Shown here: positions 25,080 through 36,375 of the stretch, in pieces
Numbering within the stretch: position 1 is the first letter of the stretch
Layout: every line of letters begins with the position of its first letter
Notes under the pieces: generated by a model
Database searches by the model: none
The model's input: only the letters and a program-made list of their open reading frames with translations
Told to the model about the DNA's origin: nothing
Position numbers and translations under genes: made by a program
Source of the DNA: Euryodendron excelsum
Taxonomy: Eukaryota > Streptophyta > Magnoliopsida > Ericales > Pentaphylacaceae
Direction: 5' to 3'
DNA: 64,000 bases
Assembly: GCA_033060915.1 (NCBI GenBank)
Contig: CM065394.1
Coordinates: 25,089,501-25,153,500 of the forward strand

Positions 25080-25985
25080 TTTTTTTCAAATTTTCGTAAG
25101 GTTACCTTAGGGTTAGGTTGATCTAGGGTTTGCTAACTACGGGTAAGGTTATCCTAAGGTTAAAAATGTACGGGTTAGGTTGGGTTAGGTTAACTTATGC
25201 TTAGCTTCACCTAGGGTTAGGTTAGATTAGGTTAATCTAGGGTCAGGTTTAAGGTTCACTAATTAAGGTTAGGTTCACTTACAGTTTACTAACTAATGTT
25301 AGGTAAAACCACGATTATGTTAAATTAGGGTTCACTAACTAAGGTTAGGTTAACCTACAGTTAAGTTAATCTAGGTTTAGGGATTATTAACTACAATTAG
25401 GTTAACCTACGAGTTAGTTTTAGGGTTAGTTTTAGCCTTTACTAACTAAGGTTAGGTTTAGACTTTACTAACTAAGGTTAAGTTAACCTATAACTTAGGC
25501 TTAGCTTCACCTAGGGTTAGGTTGGATTAGATTAACCTAGGGTCAGGTTTAGGGTTAGGTTTAGGGTTCACTAACTAAGGTTAGGTTCACCTGCTGTTTA
25601 CTAACTAGGGTTAGGTAAAGCTGCAGTTATGTTAAGTTAGGGTTCACTAACTAGGATTAGGTTAACTTATGGTTAGATTGATCTAGGTTTAGGGATTATT
25701 AACTACAGTTAGGTTAAGCTACGAGTAAGTTTTAGGTTAAACTAAATCTTTTTACAATTTGGACAAAATCTTTTAAGGTTAGGTTAAACTAAAAGTTAGT
25801 TTTAAGGTTAGGTTAAACTAAATCTTTTTACAATTTAAATTGTTAAATAAATAACACAATTAAGTATAAATTCATAAAAATTGTTAAAAAGTTTAGTAGA
25901 TCTCGTAAGATTCCATGATCTCTTTTTTGGTAGATATTTTAAAAATTAATTACTTACAAAAATGAAAATACTAAATTCTTCATTA
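25080..25985. repeat. Outer inverted-repeat arm (right), GGTTAGG-rich telomere-like degenerate array
   Basis: Between 25,100 and 25,800 the sequence is dominated by variants of GGTTAGGTTAACCTA and CTAGGGTT. A longer repeat about 360-370 bp apart is visible (ACCTAGGGTTAGGTT..ATTAGGTTAACCTAGGGTCAGG near 25,210 and again near 25,510). The flank 25,900-25,985 is an inverted match to 200-290. The array is too irregular for telomerase product. It is better explained as an expanded subterminal repeat of a DNA transposon. Confidence 0.6.
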
Positions 25986-26670
25986 AATATTTTAATAAAT
26001 TAATCAACTAACATTGTTAAATAATAGTGGATAAATGGATAATTTTACATTTAAAACGGATACATAGACAATTTTTTTTTTTTTTTTGAAAAACTAAAAA
26101 ATTCACTAGGTCTCTTAAAAATAATAGTTCTCTCTTAAAAAACAATAATCTATTCTTTTAGTGTTAATCTTCAAAAATATTTACTTGAAAAATGAATTTA
26201 CTATATTTTTACATTTTAAATTGATAAAAAAATATTTTACATTGGGTCTTGAAAAATCTTAAATTATTCTAAAAATAGAGATAATAATTTTACATTTATA
26301 ACGGAGACATCAAATAATTATTAAAAAATAATAATTTCAGTTAGTCTCTTAAAAAATTTTGTAGGTTCTTTTAAAATGCAATAATCTATTTTTTAGTGTT
26401 TATCTTTAAAAAATATTTACTTGCAAAATGAATTTAATATATTTTTACATTTTAAATTTCTAAATAAAAAAATATTTTTATATTGGGTCTTGAAAAATCA
26501 TAAATCATTTTGAAAATAGAGAAAATAATTTTACATTTACAACGGGGACATCAACTAATTATTAAAAAATAATAATTTCACTAGCTCTCTTACAAAATTT
26601 GGTGGTTCTCTTAAAATACAATAATCTATTTTTTAAGTGTTTATCTTAAAACTTATTTAATGAAAAACGA
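25930..26670. repeat. AT-rich tandem repeat, about 238-bp unit, about three copies
   Basis: CAATAATCTATT recurs at 26,143, 26,379 and 26,619 (spacings 236 and 240). ATAATTTTACATTT followed by AACGGRKACAT recurs at about 26,036, 26,282 and 26,525. The array lies directly outside the right outer repeat arm. It has no coding potential. Confidence 0.8.
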
Positions 26671-27395
26671 AATTATAATATTTTTGTGAATATCTTCATA
26701 ATTATTACAATTTAATTTGTTATATCAATAAACAAACTGAAGAAATATGTTAATATCTATTTTACTCACTCACATAATATTTTTTTTTTAACCATGACAT
26801 ATTTTGAAGGCCATGATGACTGCAATGTTGGACTAAACAAAAAAAATTGATATTAAACAAACATTCGTATTAAACATTTACTAATTAAGGACATAGATAA
26901 CTTGAGAAAAAGTAAAGAAATCACATCTATTAAACAACTTTAATAACATAGCAACAATATATTATATTATAACTATATACTAAAAACAATAAATATATAT
27001 ATATATATTTATATAGCAACAATATATTATATTATAAATATATATTTAACGATATGTTATATTACCAACCAAGAGAGGTGGCTGCCGGATTAAGGGAGCT
27101 CAGTTGCTGCAAAAAGGGGCGCAAGATAAGTGTACAACAATGTGTATGTTTATGTGTATATCTAATATAATATATATAATACTAATATACCTATAAAGGG
27201 TAAATAAACAAAAATAAGTGCTTAACAACTAGGGAAGGTGGCTGTCTAAATGAAAGAAACAAGATAGGTGGTCGCCGAAGAGAGGAGAGCAAAGAAGATG
27301 GCTACCACTGAAGAAGAAAACAAGGTTGTCGAGGGGAAGGAAACAAAGGAGAGAAGTGAGGGAGAAGGAAGAAAATGGGGGCGGATTTAACAATG
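26671..27395. other. AT-rich intergenic DNA, no gene
   Basis: The stretch contains a short (TA)n tract at about 26,994-27,008 and two imperfect AGAGAGGTGGCTGCCG/GGAAGGTGGCTGTC copies (27,072 and 27,234). No supported ORF is present. Confidence 0.5.
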
Positions 27396-27399
27396 CAAA

Positions 27400-27480
27400 A
27401 AGCATTCCTTTGAACAACGCTTCGCAAGAAGTGAAGTCATGGACAACGCTTCTTGTGAAGCATTGTTCAAAGGAACGCTT
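27400..27480. repeat. Foldback hairpin: 32-bp arms, 17-bp loop
   Basis: Arms 27,400-27,431 and 27,449-27,480 are reverse complements at 29 of 32 positions. Each arm contains the core TTCCTTTGAACAA, and the arms contain smaller palindromes such as GCTTCTTGTGAAGC. A transcript of either strand would form a long stem. It could be a small foldback transposon or a young small-RNA precursor. Confidence 0.85.
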
Positions 27481-27636
27481 TTGGCTGCAAAATGTAGCCT
27501 TTTGTCAGGCTTTTGCAGGGGGCATGTAAAGCGTGGATCATGATCCCGCTTTACCTTAGTCAGGGATTAAATATGAAAAAAAAATTATTTGAGAAATAAA
27601 TATGAAATTTTGTTTTACTTTGGTTAGAAAACCCTC

Positions 27637-28499
27637 ATTGAGTGGATGGGATGGGTTACAACTTTTCATGAAATCTCTTGAAAGTTATAAACAACCACTT
27701 ACTTAGTATGAGTAGCAACTACCTTTAACTGCCAAAATCAAACCAACAGCTTCACTTTGTTTCCATTCTAAAAAAACACTATATGTAATGATCCCATCTC
27801 ACGTTGCGAAGTGCCGAGTCCCACATAAAAATTCACAAAGAGTTGTATATGCAAGAGTAAGAATAGTAAACCCAAATGACATTACGCCCAACAATTTTGA
27901 GTCAGTTCCTGTTGTTATCAATTATTTATATCCCTCCTTCCATTGTCCCTCTTAGAGCTTAGTCTATTTACTTCTATTAGCTTTATTTTAGAGCTATAAA
28001 CGAGTTGAGTAGAAGATTGTTTAAGCTTTAATTGAAACTTAACGAGTTTCAAAAAAAATTTTAAGCTTTATTTTTTTAACTTTAGAGTTGATCTTAAACG
28101 AGCATTGACCAGGCTAATCACGAGTCAAGCACAAGTAGTTTGATGTTTTTGAAGTCCTAAAGCTCATATTAGCTTATGAATTATTAAAAAGTTTCAAAAT
28201 ATATTTAAGCTTAGTTTATTTATATAACAAATTATTTTCGAATAAATTTTTAACAAGCCACGTACAAGTCAAATTCGAGTACCTTGGTTCGTTGTAGAAC
28301 CCTGATTTGTTTTTCTATTTGTTTGTTTGTTTGTTTAGGTTGCGCAGTAGTTATAAATGTTTAGAGCTGCTAAAAAGACCATTGAGTGGTTGGGTTACTA
28401 ACTTTGATGAGACCTCTCGGAAGTTGTAAAGCCCTCAGTTAGCATGAGCAGTAACTACCTCCAACTGCCTAAAATCAAACCTAACAGCTTCACTTAGTT
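27637..28499. repeat. Direct duplication, about 120 bp, copies at 27,637-27,757 and 28,381-28,499
   Basis: Both copies begin ATTGAGTGG and end CAGCTTCACTT. They share the AAGTTRTAAA, AGYAACTACCT and CAAAATCAAACC blocks in the same order. The DNA between them has no gene. It includes a TTTGTTTGTTTG run at 28,318. The copies are possibly ends of an old non-autonomous element. Confidence 0.65.
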
Positions 28500-28616
28500 A
28501 CCTTATCAAAATAAGTCTCTCTCCTTTCTCTTCACTCATAACTAACAAAACTGCTGGACAAGTCAAGTGGATAAGTTATATATTTCTACAAAAGAATACA
28601 AAAAAAGGAAGAAATT

Positions 28617-28982
28617 GTTAAGAATTTAACCAATACGCCAAAAATTTAAGTCTGATAGAATGTGTTAGATCAGTTCTTATATCCCGTTTCATATCAGAAT
28701 AGCTTAACCAATGTCTCATACAACAAGTTGGACCTACTATGATTATAACATACCATCACGCTCCGCAGTCGACTTCTATGGCTGTCCATTTTTTTCACCC
28801 AAGTGACTTCGCAAAACCCAGGACGTGAAGACTACTTTGATACCAAATGTTAAGAACTTGACCAATACGCCAAAAGATCTAGGTCTGATCGAACGCATTA
28901 GATCAATTTTCATATTCCGTCCCATACCGAAATAGCCTAACCTACTTTCATACCACAAGTTAGGCCCACTAATATTATAACA
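28617..28982. repeat. Tandem duplication, 232-bp offset
   Basis: The segments 28,617-28,750 and 28,849-28,982 both start GTTAAGAA and contain CCAATACGCCAAAA, GTCTGAT.GAA, CATATC/CATACCGAAATAGC and ACAAGTT.G.CC. No coding sequence is conserved between them. Confidence 0.7.
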
Positions 28983-29039
28983 GAGAGCAGACAACTTTAC
29001 ATCCTCTTTCGTGCTCAAAGTCAGTGGGCAGATAATTTG

Positions 29040-30150
29040 AGTCATGTTTGGAAAGGAGATGTGAGGAACACTCTCATTCACGTGTATGGCATGTTGAGGG
29101 ACGTAAGCATTACTTGAAACTGCATGCCAATTGTTTGAAGAAATACCCAAATCAGATCTGGCGGCTTGGAACACCATCATTGATTGCCGTGTCCATTTTG
29201 GAAAGTATAGACAAGCACTTAAGCTGTTTATGAGAATGTTGAGAAGTGAGATGAGGCCACATTGGTTGTGACCGTTGCAGCGTGCTCATGGGCGTATCGG
29301 ATTTTGGGAAATGGGTTTTAACCACACTAGCATTGTTGACATTGTTTCACTCTGAAATGCCATGATTGACATGTATGCAAAGTGCGGAGCAGTTGAAGAA
29401 GCATATACAGTAAAATCAATAAGACGATTGCGAGGAACATAGTATCCTGGAATACAACGATTCTAGGCTTGGGAATTCATAGCCATGCTAACAAGGCATT
29501 GGAAACTATTTTAAAAAATGTTAGAAGAGAAACTTGAGACACCAACTGAAGCTCCATCATCTCAGAATAATTATGAATGAAATAGGCAATCACACAGTAT
29601 TGCCAGGAGAGTCCTTCTAAGTTGAGTAAGATTATGTTTAGAGAAACGATTGTCTTACTTGGATATCGGATATGACTCTCCAAGATTGTATTTCAAGCGG
29701 CCATTTAGCTTCAACAATGAAACTTTCCTTTGATGATTTAAGAGGACATGCATGCGAAGCGTGGAGCAGTCAAAGAAGCATATATACAAGAAATTGAAGA
29801 AGATGGTTGAGAGGAAATACAGCAGTAGAATGATTGCGGGTTGGCAATGCCTGGTCGTGCAGATAAATCATCGGAACTCTTCTTGAAGGTGTTGAGGAGG
29901 AAGATTGAGACACAAAAAGATGTTAGGTTCTTGGAAGTTTACCATGCTTGTGGCCATGGAGGGATGCTGGAAGAAGGAAGAAGGTATGAATACATATCCA
30001 ACACAACAATAAAGCATTTTAGATGCAGGTTTGGACCAATAGAACAGCATGGCCAGAGTAGGAAAATCAACGAAGCACAGGGAATCAAAAGGCGAAGCCT
30101 GATAATAGCTTCATTGGCATTCATCAAGAATGAAGCTCCTGAATCATGAT
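29040..30150 (+). pseudogene. Pentatricopeptide repeat (PPR) protein pseudogene
   Basis: PPR proteins bind organellar RNA through tandem helical repeats. Decayed but ordered PPR blocks are readable across frames. These are NTLIHVYGML (29,066), LAAWNTIIDC-type sequence (29,160), ARNIVSWNTTILGLGIHSHANKAL (29,431), and SSELFLKVLRRKIETQKDVRFLEVYHACGHGGMLEEGRRY (29,865). The last part reads SNTTIKHFRCRFGPIEQHGQSRKINEA where PPR genes have a KHYGCMVDLLGRAG-like tract. Many stops and frame shifts are present, so no long ORF survives. It lies tail to tail with the Mpo1-like gene, 200 bp away. It is probably a relic of a gene or retrocopy, since no introns are apparent. Confidence 0.82.
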
Positions 30151-30349
30151 GGAACCAACCAAATATGTGGCAGAGAGGTAAGACGATTTACAGCCTATTT
30201 TATATGAAATTTCACAAGGAATAGGACAAGATTTAACCACAAATTATTGTCAAATGTAACAGTTTGCTAAGTTACAAGCTGATTTCTTTTTCTCTATTTG
30301 TGTTTACAAAAGCATAACTGAAGCTAAGATCATTTGAAAATGAATCAAG

Positions 30350-33300
30350 CTACTTGATTTTCTTCTCTTTCTTGGCCTGCCATTTTTTCATTTCAGCATC
30401 TATCTTTGCTTTCACACTTGCATGAAACCCTGGGTATGGTTCATAGCCAAAAAACGATTGCAGAGCCTGCAAGGAACCAACAATGACAGCATATCCAATT
30501 TAAACTTCAGCTTAGAGGAGCCATTTTTTTTTTTTAAACATTTTGTAAGAGAAATACAAAAACTTACTTCAAGCAACACAAAGAAAGGAGCCATTAGAAA
30601 GGCTTGAGCGAGGTTGTCCAGCAGAGCTGGTGCTCGTTTCTACAGAAAACAAACTAGCTTTATCATTTGATGGGAACACGGAGGCAATGAATAACGATGC
30701 AAATTACACAAAAAGTTACCTCAAATACACCATGGCCTATGAATTGTCCAGTCCAACAGAACAACTGAGCTGCCAGAACAACCTGAATGTATAATTAAAG
30801 GACAACATCAGAGTCAACTACAGATAAGAGACAAAATTTATCTGAAAATCATCAAACTCAGTTCACATAATAGGGAAACCAATAAAGACCCTTGATTCCG
30901 AATAACGTATTAAAAATAAAATTTACTAACTCAAATTCAGAGGAATACATATTTAACGTTCTGGAGGGATCAAATAGTCGACAAAGAATATGCTTACAGG
31001 ATAAGTTTTCTAAGTGTGTTTTGCCAGAAACCTCCAGCAAACTAGGAGGTTCTCACTCAACCTAAGGCTTCTCGGATTGTGAAAGAAGACATATTCCCTG
31101 AAAGGGTTTGGAGCTAGCCTTACCAAGGGGATTTTGTGATTCTGTACACCAAAACAATACTAAAAGAACAATGAAGGTCTCATGATACGATTAGCGTAAC
31201 ATGACAGCACACATATTGCCTCTGCTTAGACTATGTTCTGGAGTTGCAAACCACGATTTGGTAGGATTTTAATCCCATCTAATAATAGTGTTCGAAGAGT
31301 TGCCATCTTTAAATAGTGCGATAAACATATATCCTAAAACTGATTCTCAAAACAAAAATATAAAATTTCATCACGATTCCCACATGCTGTGGGCCTACAA
31401 AAATATCCTAGCTTGTCCAGCTACTGAATTTTTTCCATTCTAGGTTCTTGTCACGCCTCGTTATTCAATATTTCTCTATGTAATTTTCAAGGAAAAGCAT
31501 ACCCAACACTGACAATAGGCTAAATTACTTTAAACATTTCTAGGATAATTTGACTTATTTGCCCATTTTTACATTCAGTTCCCTGTTGACATGAACAAAC
31601 CCTATTAGCAATTTGAAACAAGACCATCAAAAAGTAAGAAAATGCCAGCAGTTTGTAATGTTACTTCAAAAAAAGTGAACAATAATAGCACTTACCAGAA
31701 ACACACAAAATCCTCTGATATGAATTTGATGCAAGTACGATCAAAGTTAAGAATAATGCAAATGCTCTAACAAGGTTACTAAAAATGTGTGGAGGACACA
31801 ACAGACAACCTGAATCAAGTAGGAAGAGATATCGGAGTCTTTTTATATATACAAAAATTTAAGCATAAGGCATGTCCAGATTTTATTTCTAATGCATCGA
31901 TGCAAAAGAAATAACCACAATGTATGAAATCTGCCAAAATTGAGCAGTATTACCATTGACTGACAGAGAGGGAATATTGCTCATTGTGAAAGCACAACAC
32001 CAAGCGATGCACTAAAAAGGAAGAGGAACTATTTCCTTATACTTGGATTGCTAATGGTGTCAGTAAAGAAGTTGATCTTTGCAAGAGAGAGGTCTTAAAA
32101 TCATGATCTACCAGCAGGTCTGGAACTTGAAAGTACTGCCATGTAATTGTTGTTTTATAAGGCATTTCAATGTCAGAATAATGCCCTACACAATATGGAA
32201 GCTAGGGACCTTTCATTTCTTCTGATCATATCCTAAAGGCTCTCTGTTAATGGCCACCTTTGAACTCAACACGGCAGAACAAAATCTTCAAATTTCTAAT
32301 GCTAAGGGTTTGCCACACTAATCTTCTGCTAGTCAACTTCAAATCTTCTTATAGTATATGGATTTGTGACAATTAGTGTGATACAAAACAAAATAGAGCA
32401 TTCAATTACCAAAGACATCCAAAGTCCAAACTCATAATCCATTGGCAGGACGACACAAATATTGAGGAAATATCAAGAGAAGAATATATCAAGGGAACAT
32501 GGAAATCATGGAAAATCAATGAGAATGGTTATGGAAAGATCAAAGCACCATCAACAAAGCAGTCAAGGGAACATGGAAATGATTCAACAAATACTGAATC
32601 AAATTATTTCTACATATAATTCTCATTGTACATATATAAGCCCATCCTTGGGTGGGTTGTATGCAGGCTAGAATAATACAAATCATGTTTTGTCATCAGT
32701 AAAACTTGAATCACTAGCATTGTCCACAACCATAAAATACAGCTAATTCTCAAATTCAAAGACCAAAAATTGAAAACTAAACCTTTTCCAGAAGAGCACA
32801 ATAGGTAGAGCTTCTCAATATTAACAGCAAAGCCTATGTTTGATTCAAAAAAACCACAAGCTTTTCTTTCCAAATTTTTTCTTTCTTTCTTAATTTACAA
32901 TAATTCTAGGCTCCTAATTTCGACGAAAATTTGTAAGAACATGATCACATCTATGAATTCATTAAAAATAAAAACTAAAACAAAACAAAAGCTGAGAGGA
33001 AAAAACCATACGTAATTCATTAAAATAAAGGAACCAAAAAAAAAAAAAAAAACGGAATCATAAGAGTAAATATGCACAAAAAAACCAAAATTGAATTCAC
33101 GCAAAAAAAAAAAAAAAAGGTAACAGAACACTTTTTACCTTCCAAGCCAGAGAGAACCCAAGATGCTTTGCAAGAAGGCTACCAGAGACCCAACAGACTA
33201 AACACAGTAAAGCAGCTATAGAACCAGCTTTCTTATCTAAACAGACATAAAACAAAGCATAGATCAAAGTGAAAAGAAGCCCAAAATTGGGAACCAACCC

Positions 33301-33477
33301 AAGGCGGCACCGAAATGGGCACTCAAAGAAAGAAGGTGTGAAGTAGAATAGAACAAGGGAAGTGAAGAAGATTGGCCAAACAAACACCATATGTATCAAA
33401 ATATTTGTTGGGTTGCTGTGGTATGCGCCGTAGAAGGCAAAGTGCCTCTCAAGATCAAACAATCTGGTCTCCCCCAT
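30350..33477 (-). CDS. Mpo1-like (DUF962, YGL010w family) membrane protein
   Basis: Four exons join cleanly: 33,477-33,139, 30,782-30,720, 30,639-30,568 and 30,466-30,350, all with GT-AG introns and phase 0 junctions. They give 196 aa. The start is the ATG before GETRLFDLERHF, because plant homologues begin there; an upstream in-frame extension to 33,627 is not conserved in type. Conserved family features are LERHFAFYGAYHSNPTN with H12, H20 and H29, and the GQFIGHGVFEKRAPAL motif with H130 across exons 2-3. Several hydrophobic helices are present, plus a lysine-rich C-terminus (KKEKKIK) that resembles an ER retrieval signal. Yeast Mpo1 is an ER Fe(II)-dependent dioxygenase in alpha-oxidation of 2-hydroxy fatty acids; the plant role is inferred from that. 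Intron 1 is 2.4 kb. The gene appears intact. Confidence 0.93.
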
Positions 33478-33639
33478 TGGAAATTTCTCGGGAAAGCGAA
33501 GGATTTTTGGGCAGAAAATTTGAAGATTTTCCGGGAAAGTTGTGAGGAAAAACAAAAGAAAACAGATTAGGAGTTTGAGGAATTGAGGGGTGAAGGTTGT
33601 TGGGTTTTTGTAGGAAGGAGGCGACAACAGAGTATAAAA

Positions 33640-34227
33640 AAACCTGAGCCTAGTCGTCCATTGGAATTTACTTTCTCTTCACGATGTCGAGCTGTCCTCG
33701 ACCACGACAGGAGGCAAAAGAAAACTCTAAAATACGCTTACAGATGAAGTTGCTAAACTGCGCAGCACGCGCAGTTGCCTTGAAGTCTGTTGATGTTTAT
33801 CCGGACCCTATTATCTATTTCCTTTTTAATAATTATGACGTAATTTTTTTAGTAATTTATAATTTTTTAAAAATATATTTAAATAAATGTCTTAAAAAAC
33901 AGAAATTGGCCAAACACTCTTATAATCAAAATAGATAAAAATAATCAAATTTTATCTCGTTTTTATTTCCCTTCTGTTTTGTCAAGTTCCCAACCAAAAA
34001 CAATACTAAAATGCACATAAAGTTGAAATTGCTAAAGTGGGCAGGGTGTGCATGCCTTGAAGTTTCAGGTCGTATATTCGCGCCGCATGCTTGCATACCT
34101 GGATCTGTCAAACAATCTGAATTTTCTCCAAATAGAAGTCTAATAATATGGCAATAAGATAAGGCAAATTCTGGGGCACATATTAGTAAAATCTTATCGT
34201 ATCAGTGAAATAAGGCAAATGCTAAAT
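33640..34227. other. Intergenic region upstream of the Mpo1-like gene
   Basis: No gene is supported. The segment contains a 14-bp direct repeat (TAAGGCAAATKCT at about 34,159 and 34,211) and the end of the Tat element target site. It presumably holds the 5' UTR and promoter of the minus-strand gene. Confidence 0.45.
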
Positions 34228-34232
34228 GCACG
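34228..34232. repeat. Target-site duplication GCACG (left copy)
   Basis: Precedes the TG of the left LTR of the Tat element. It is repeated exactly at 46,266-46,270. Confidence 0.93.
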
Positions 34233-34834
34233 TGCGAGGGAATAGCACACTGTCTAACTCATTTGGTGAGGTTCAATCTACACGAATTATGGTTAGATTG
34301 TTTGGCGGCCCAAATTCAGAACTAAGGGATGATCTGGCTCAAGCCACCGACCTTGTGTTGACCTTGGCCCAAATCGCGAAAGGCGAGTTTAAATTGTTAG
34401 CGGTCTTTGAGCATTAAATGTGGAGTTAACCCGTATTAAATGCGTCAGCAACTCCCCACGCGACGTCGACATGCACGTTCGGTCAGTCGGATTCCTCAGC
34501 GGCGGTAAGGCAGGCTCTGCACGCGGTCAGTCGACAGTATGCAATGATACCTATCCAGCTAGTCATGATGATCTGTTAGTAGGCAAGGAGCAAATACTCC
34601 ATCGATCACACTATAAATATCCGAACCCTCAAGAGCCAGATCTGGACAACTGACTCCAAGTATACACAACTTTTATTCATTCTACTCTTGATTAAGCTTG
34701 CTAACTTAATCATCGGAGTGTGATCGGCCCAACAAAGGTCGACCCATTCTAACTTCCCTTTCTTGTAGAGAATTTGGACTCATCAACGTGGGCTTAAGTG
34801 TTCGGCCCAGCCTTCTCAGAAAATTTCACTTATA
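34233..34834 (+). repeat. Tat element 5' LTR
   Basis: 602 bp, beginning TGCGAGGGAATA and ending CTTATA. It aligns with 45,663-46,265 end to end. Its last dinucleotide is TA and the other copy ends CG, so both have lost the expected CA by single changes. A TATAAATA box lies at 34,612-34,619. Confidence 0.93.
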
Positions 34835-34836
34835 AT

Positions 34837-34854
34837 TGGCGTCGTCTGTGGGAA
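34837..34854 (+). other. Primer binding site-like sequence
   Basis: TGGCGTCGTCTGTGGGAA follows the 5' LTR by two bases. It resembles the TGGCGCCGTCTGTGGGAA sequence seen after the 5' LTR of many plant Tat-type elements. Only the first part matches a tRNA-Asp 3' end, so the priming tRNA is uncertain. Confidence 0.7.
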
Positions 34855-34868
34855 GGCTTAGAAAAATC

Positions 34869-36187
34869 ATGAGTCTGAACGATCGAAGAGGAAGAAGAGA
34901 GAACACGATGGAAGAGGTAGTAGAGCCTCCTCCAGCAAAGATCAGATTAATTCGGCGCACTGCCAATCTACACCAAAAGATCGGCACCGAGGAAGAACAC
35001 TATGGTCGGAAATACGAACCCCTGCTGAAAGCCACCAAGAAGCACCAGACGAACTGCGGAGGAATACAGACTATGTTAGTAATAGAAACTTCCGTAGAAA
35101 CCACCATTGGGACCTTACCCCATTGCCCTCCAGTGGGTGAGTCCCAAGTGAAGACACACTCTATGCGGCAAAAAGGGAAATTCGACAACGCGGCGAAGAG
35201 ATTGCCTATCTCACCTCCCAAGTTCGGGTCATGAGAGAAGCAATCTCTGGAAGAGATGGGCGTGGGAGAGAAAGGTCCCCCAACCATGAAAGAATTGCTG
35301 GAAGTAGGGACAATCCGGCGCCGCGAGTAAGAGGGAGCTACACCTCTACTACCAGACGCTGTGACAATGGGCGAAAAGATCAGCGGAGGGGAAGGAGTAA
35401 GACCCCGCCAAATGACGAGCATACGAAGGATGATCGGCAGAGAAAAGACTAGGATAAATGGTACAACGAAAAACTGGAAGATAGGAAGCAACAAACTAAG
35501 GGATGCACGACCCACAACCTGGTTAAGAAGACCTTAGACCAAATCATATCCTCACCATTCACAGAGGAGATTGAGTCATATCCAATTCCTAAAAAATTCA
35601 CTCCACCAAATTTCACTCTATACGACGGGAAGGCCGACCTAGTTAACTATGTTTGGCATTACAAGCAGCTAATGGTGGTATGGTACGGTGACCAAATGTT
35701 GATCTGCCGAATCTTCCCCTCCAACCTGGAAGACGTGGCCTTACGATGGTTCGACAAGTTGCCACCTAAATCTGTGTCAAACTGGAGGCAACTTGCCGAG
35801 CTGTTCACTGCTCGATTCATAGTAAATAGCCTGCAGCCAAAGGAGGTTGATTTCTTACTGACCTTGCGAAAAGAAGATGGGGAAGGATTACGGGCATACG
35901 CACGATGCTACTAGGAGGCTTACAACGAAATTGACGAGTGTAGTGAGCAACTTGCTATGACTCAGTTCAAAATCGGTCTTCCCAGAAAGCATCGTTTACG
36001 GCAGTCCTTGATGAAAAAACCATCCCTCAACATACAGGAGTTGATACTAAAAATTGAGCGCTATGCACGATTGGATGAAGATACGCCTCAGCCAAGTTCG
36101 GCAAAAGTCGGCATTGTTGCCGATAAAACAAATAAGAAGGATGCCAAGAAACTCCAACCAGAAGACAACAATGGGGGAAAAAGGTGA
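34869..36187 (+). pseudogene. Tat element gag, disrupted
   Basis: The first ATG after the PBS region (34,869) opens a basic N-terminal domain (SLNDRRGRRENTMEEV). The frame is lost by about 35,230, and an Arg-rich stretch continues in another frame to about 35,450. The gag core then reads through 35,520-36,187. It contains CRIFPSNLEDVALRWFDKLP, the family W-F motif, then SWRQL-like and LLTLRKEDGEGLRAYARCY, an in-frame stop at 35,912, and MTQFKIGLPRKH. It forms the capsid of the virus-like particle in active relatives. At least three lesions are visible. Confidence 0.85.
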
Positions 36188-36375
36188 ATGAGGGGGTCTA
36201 CACAGTCTTTAAGAACCCCATTTATAAAATCTTGCCCCAAATTTGTGACAAGCCATTTTTCAAATGGACACCAAAGTTAGGAGGGGACCTAGCGACCCAA
36301 GATCAGAAGAGGTTCTATTCCTACCACCGTGAGAAGGGGTATAAAATGGAATAACATCGGCATCTCAAAACCCAT

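Noticed and set aside
33478..33627. N-terminal extension of the Mpo1-like protein by 50 residues
   Set aside because: The extension is hydrophobic and lies upstream of the conserved start. The shorter protein matches the family length.
33684..33938. 84-codon plus-strand ORF next to the Mpo1 promoter
   Set aside because: No domain, and the AT-rich second half is biased in composition. It is probably chance.
35000..35515. Minus-strand 171-codon ORF
   Set aside because: Antisense shadow of the gag N-terminal region, with no recognisable motif.
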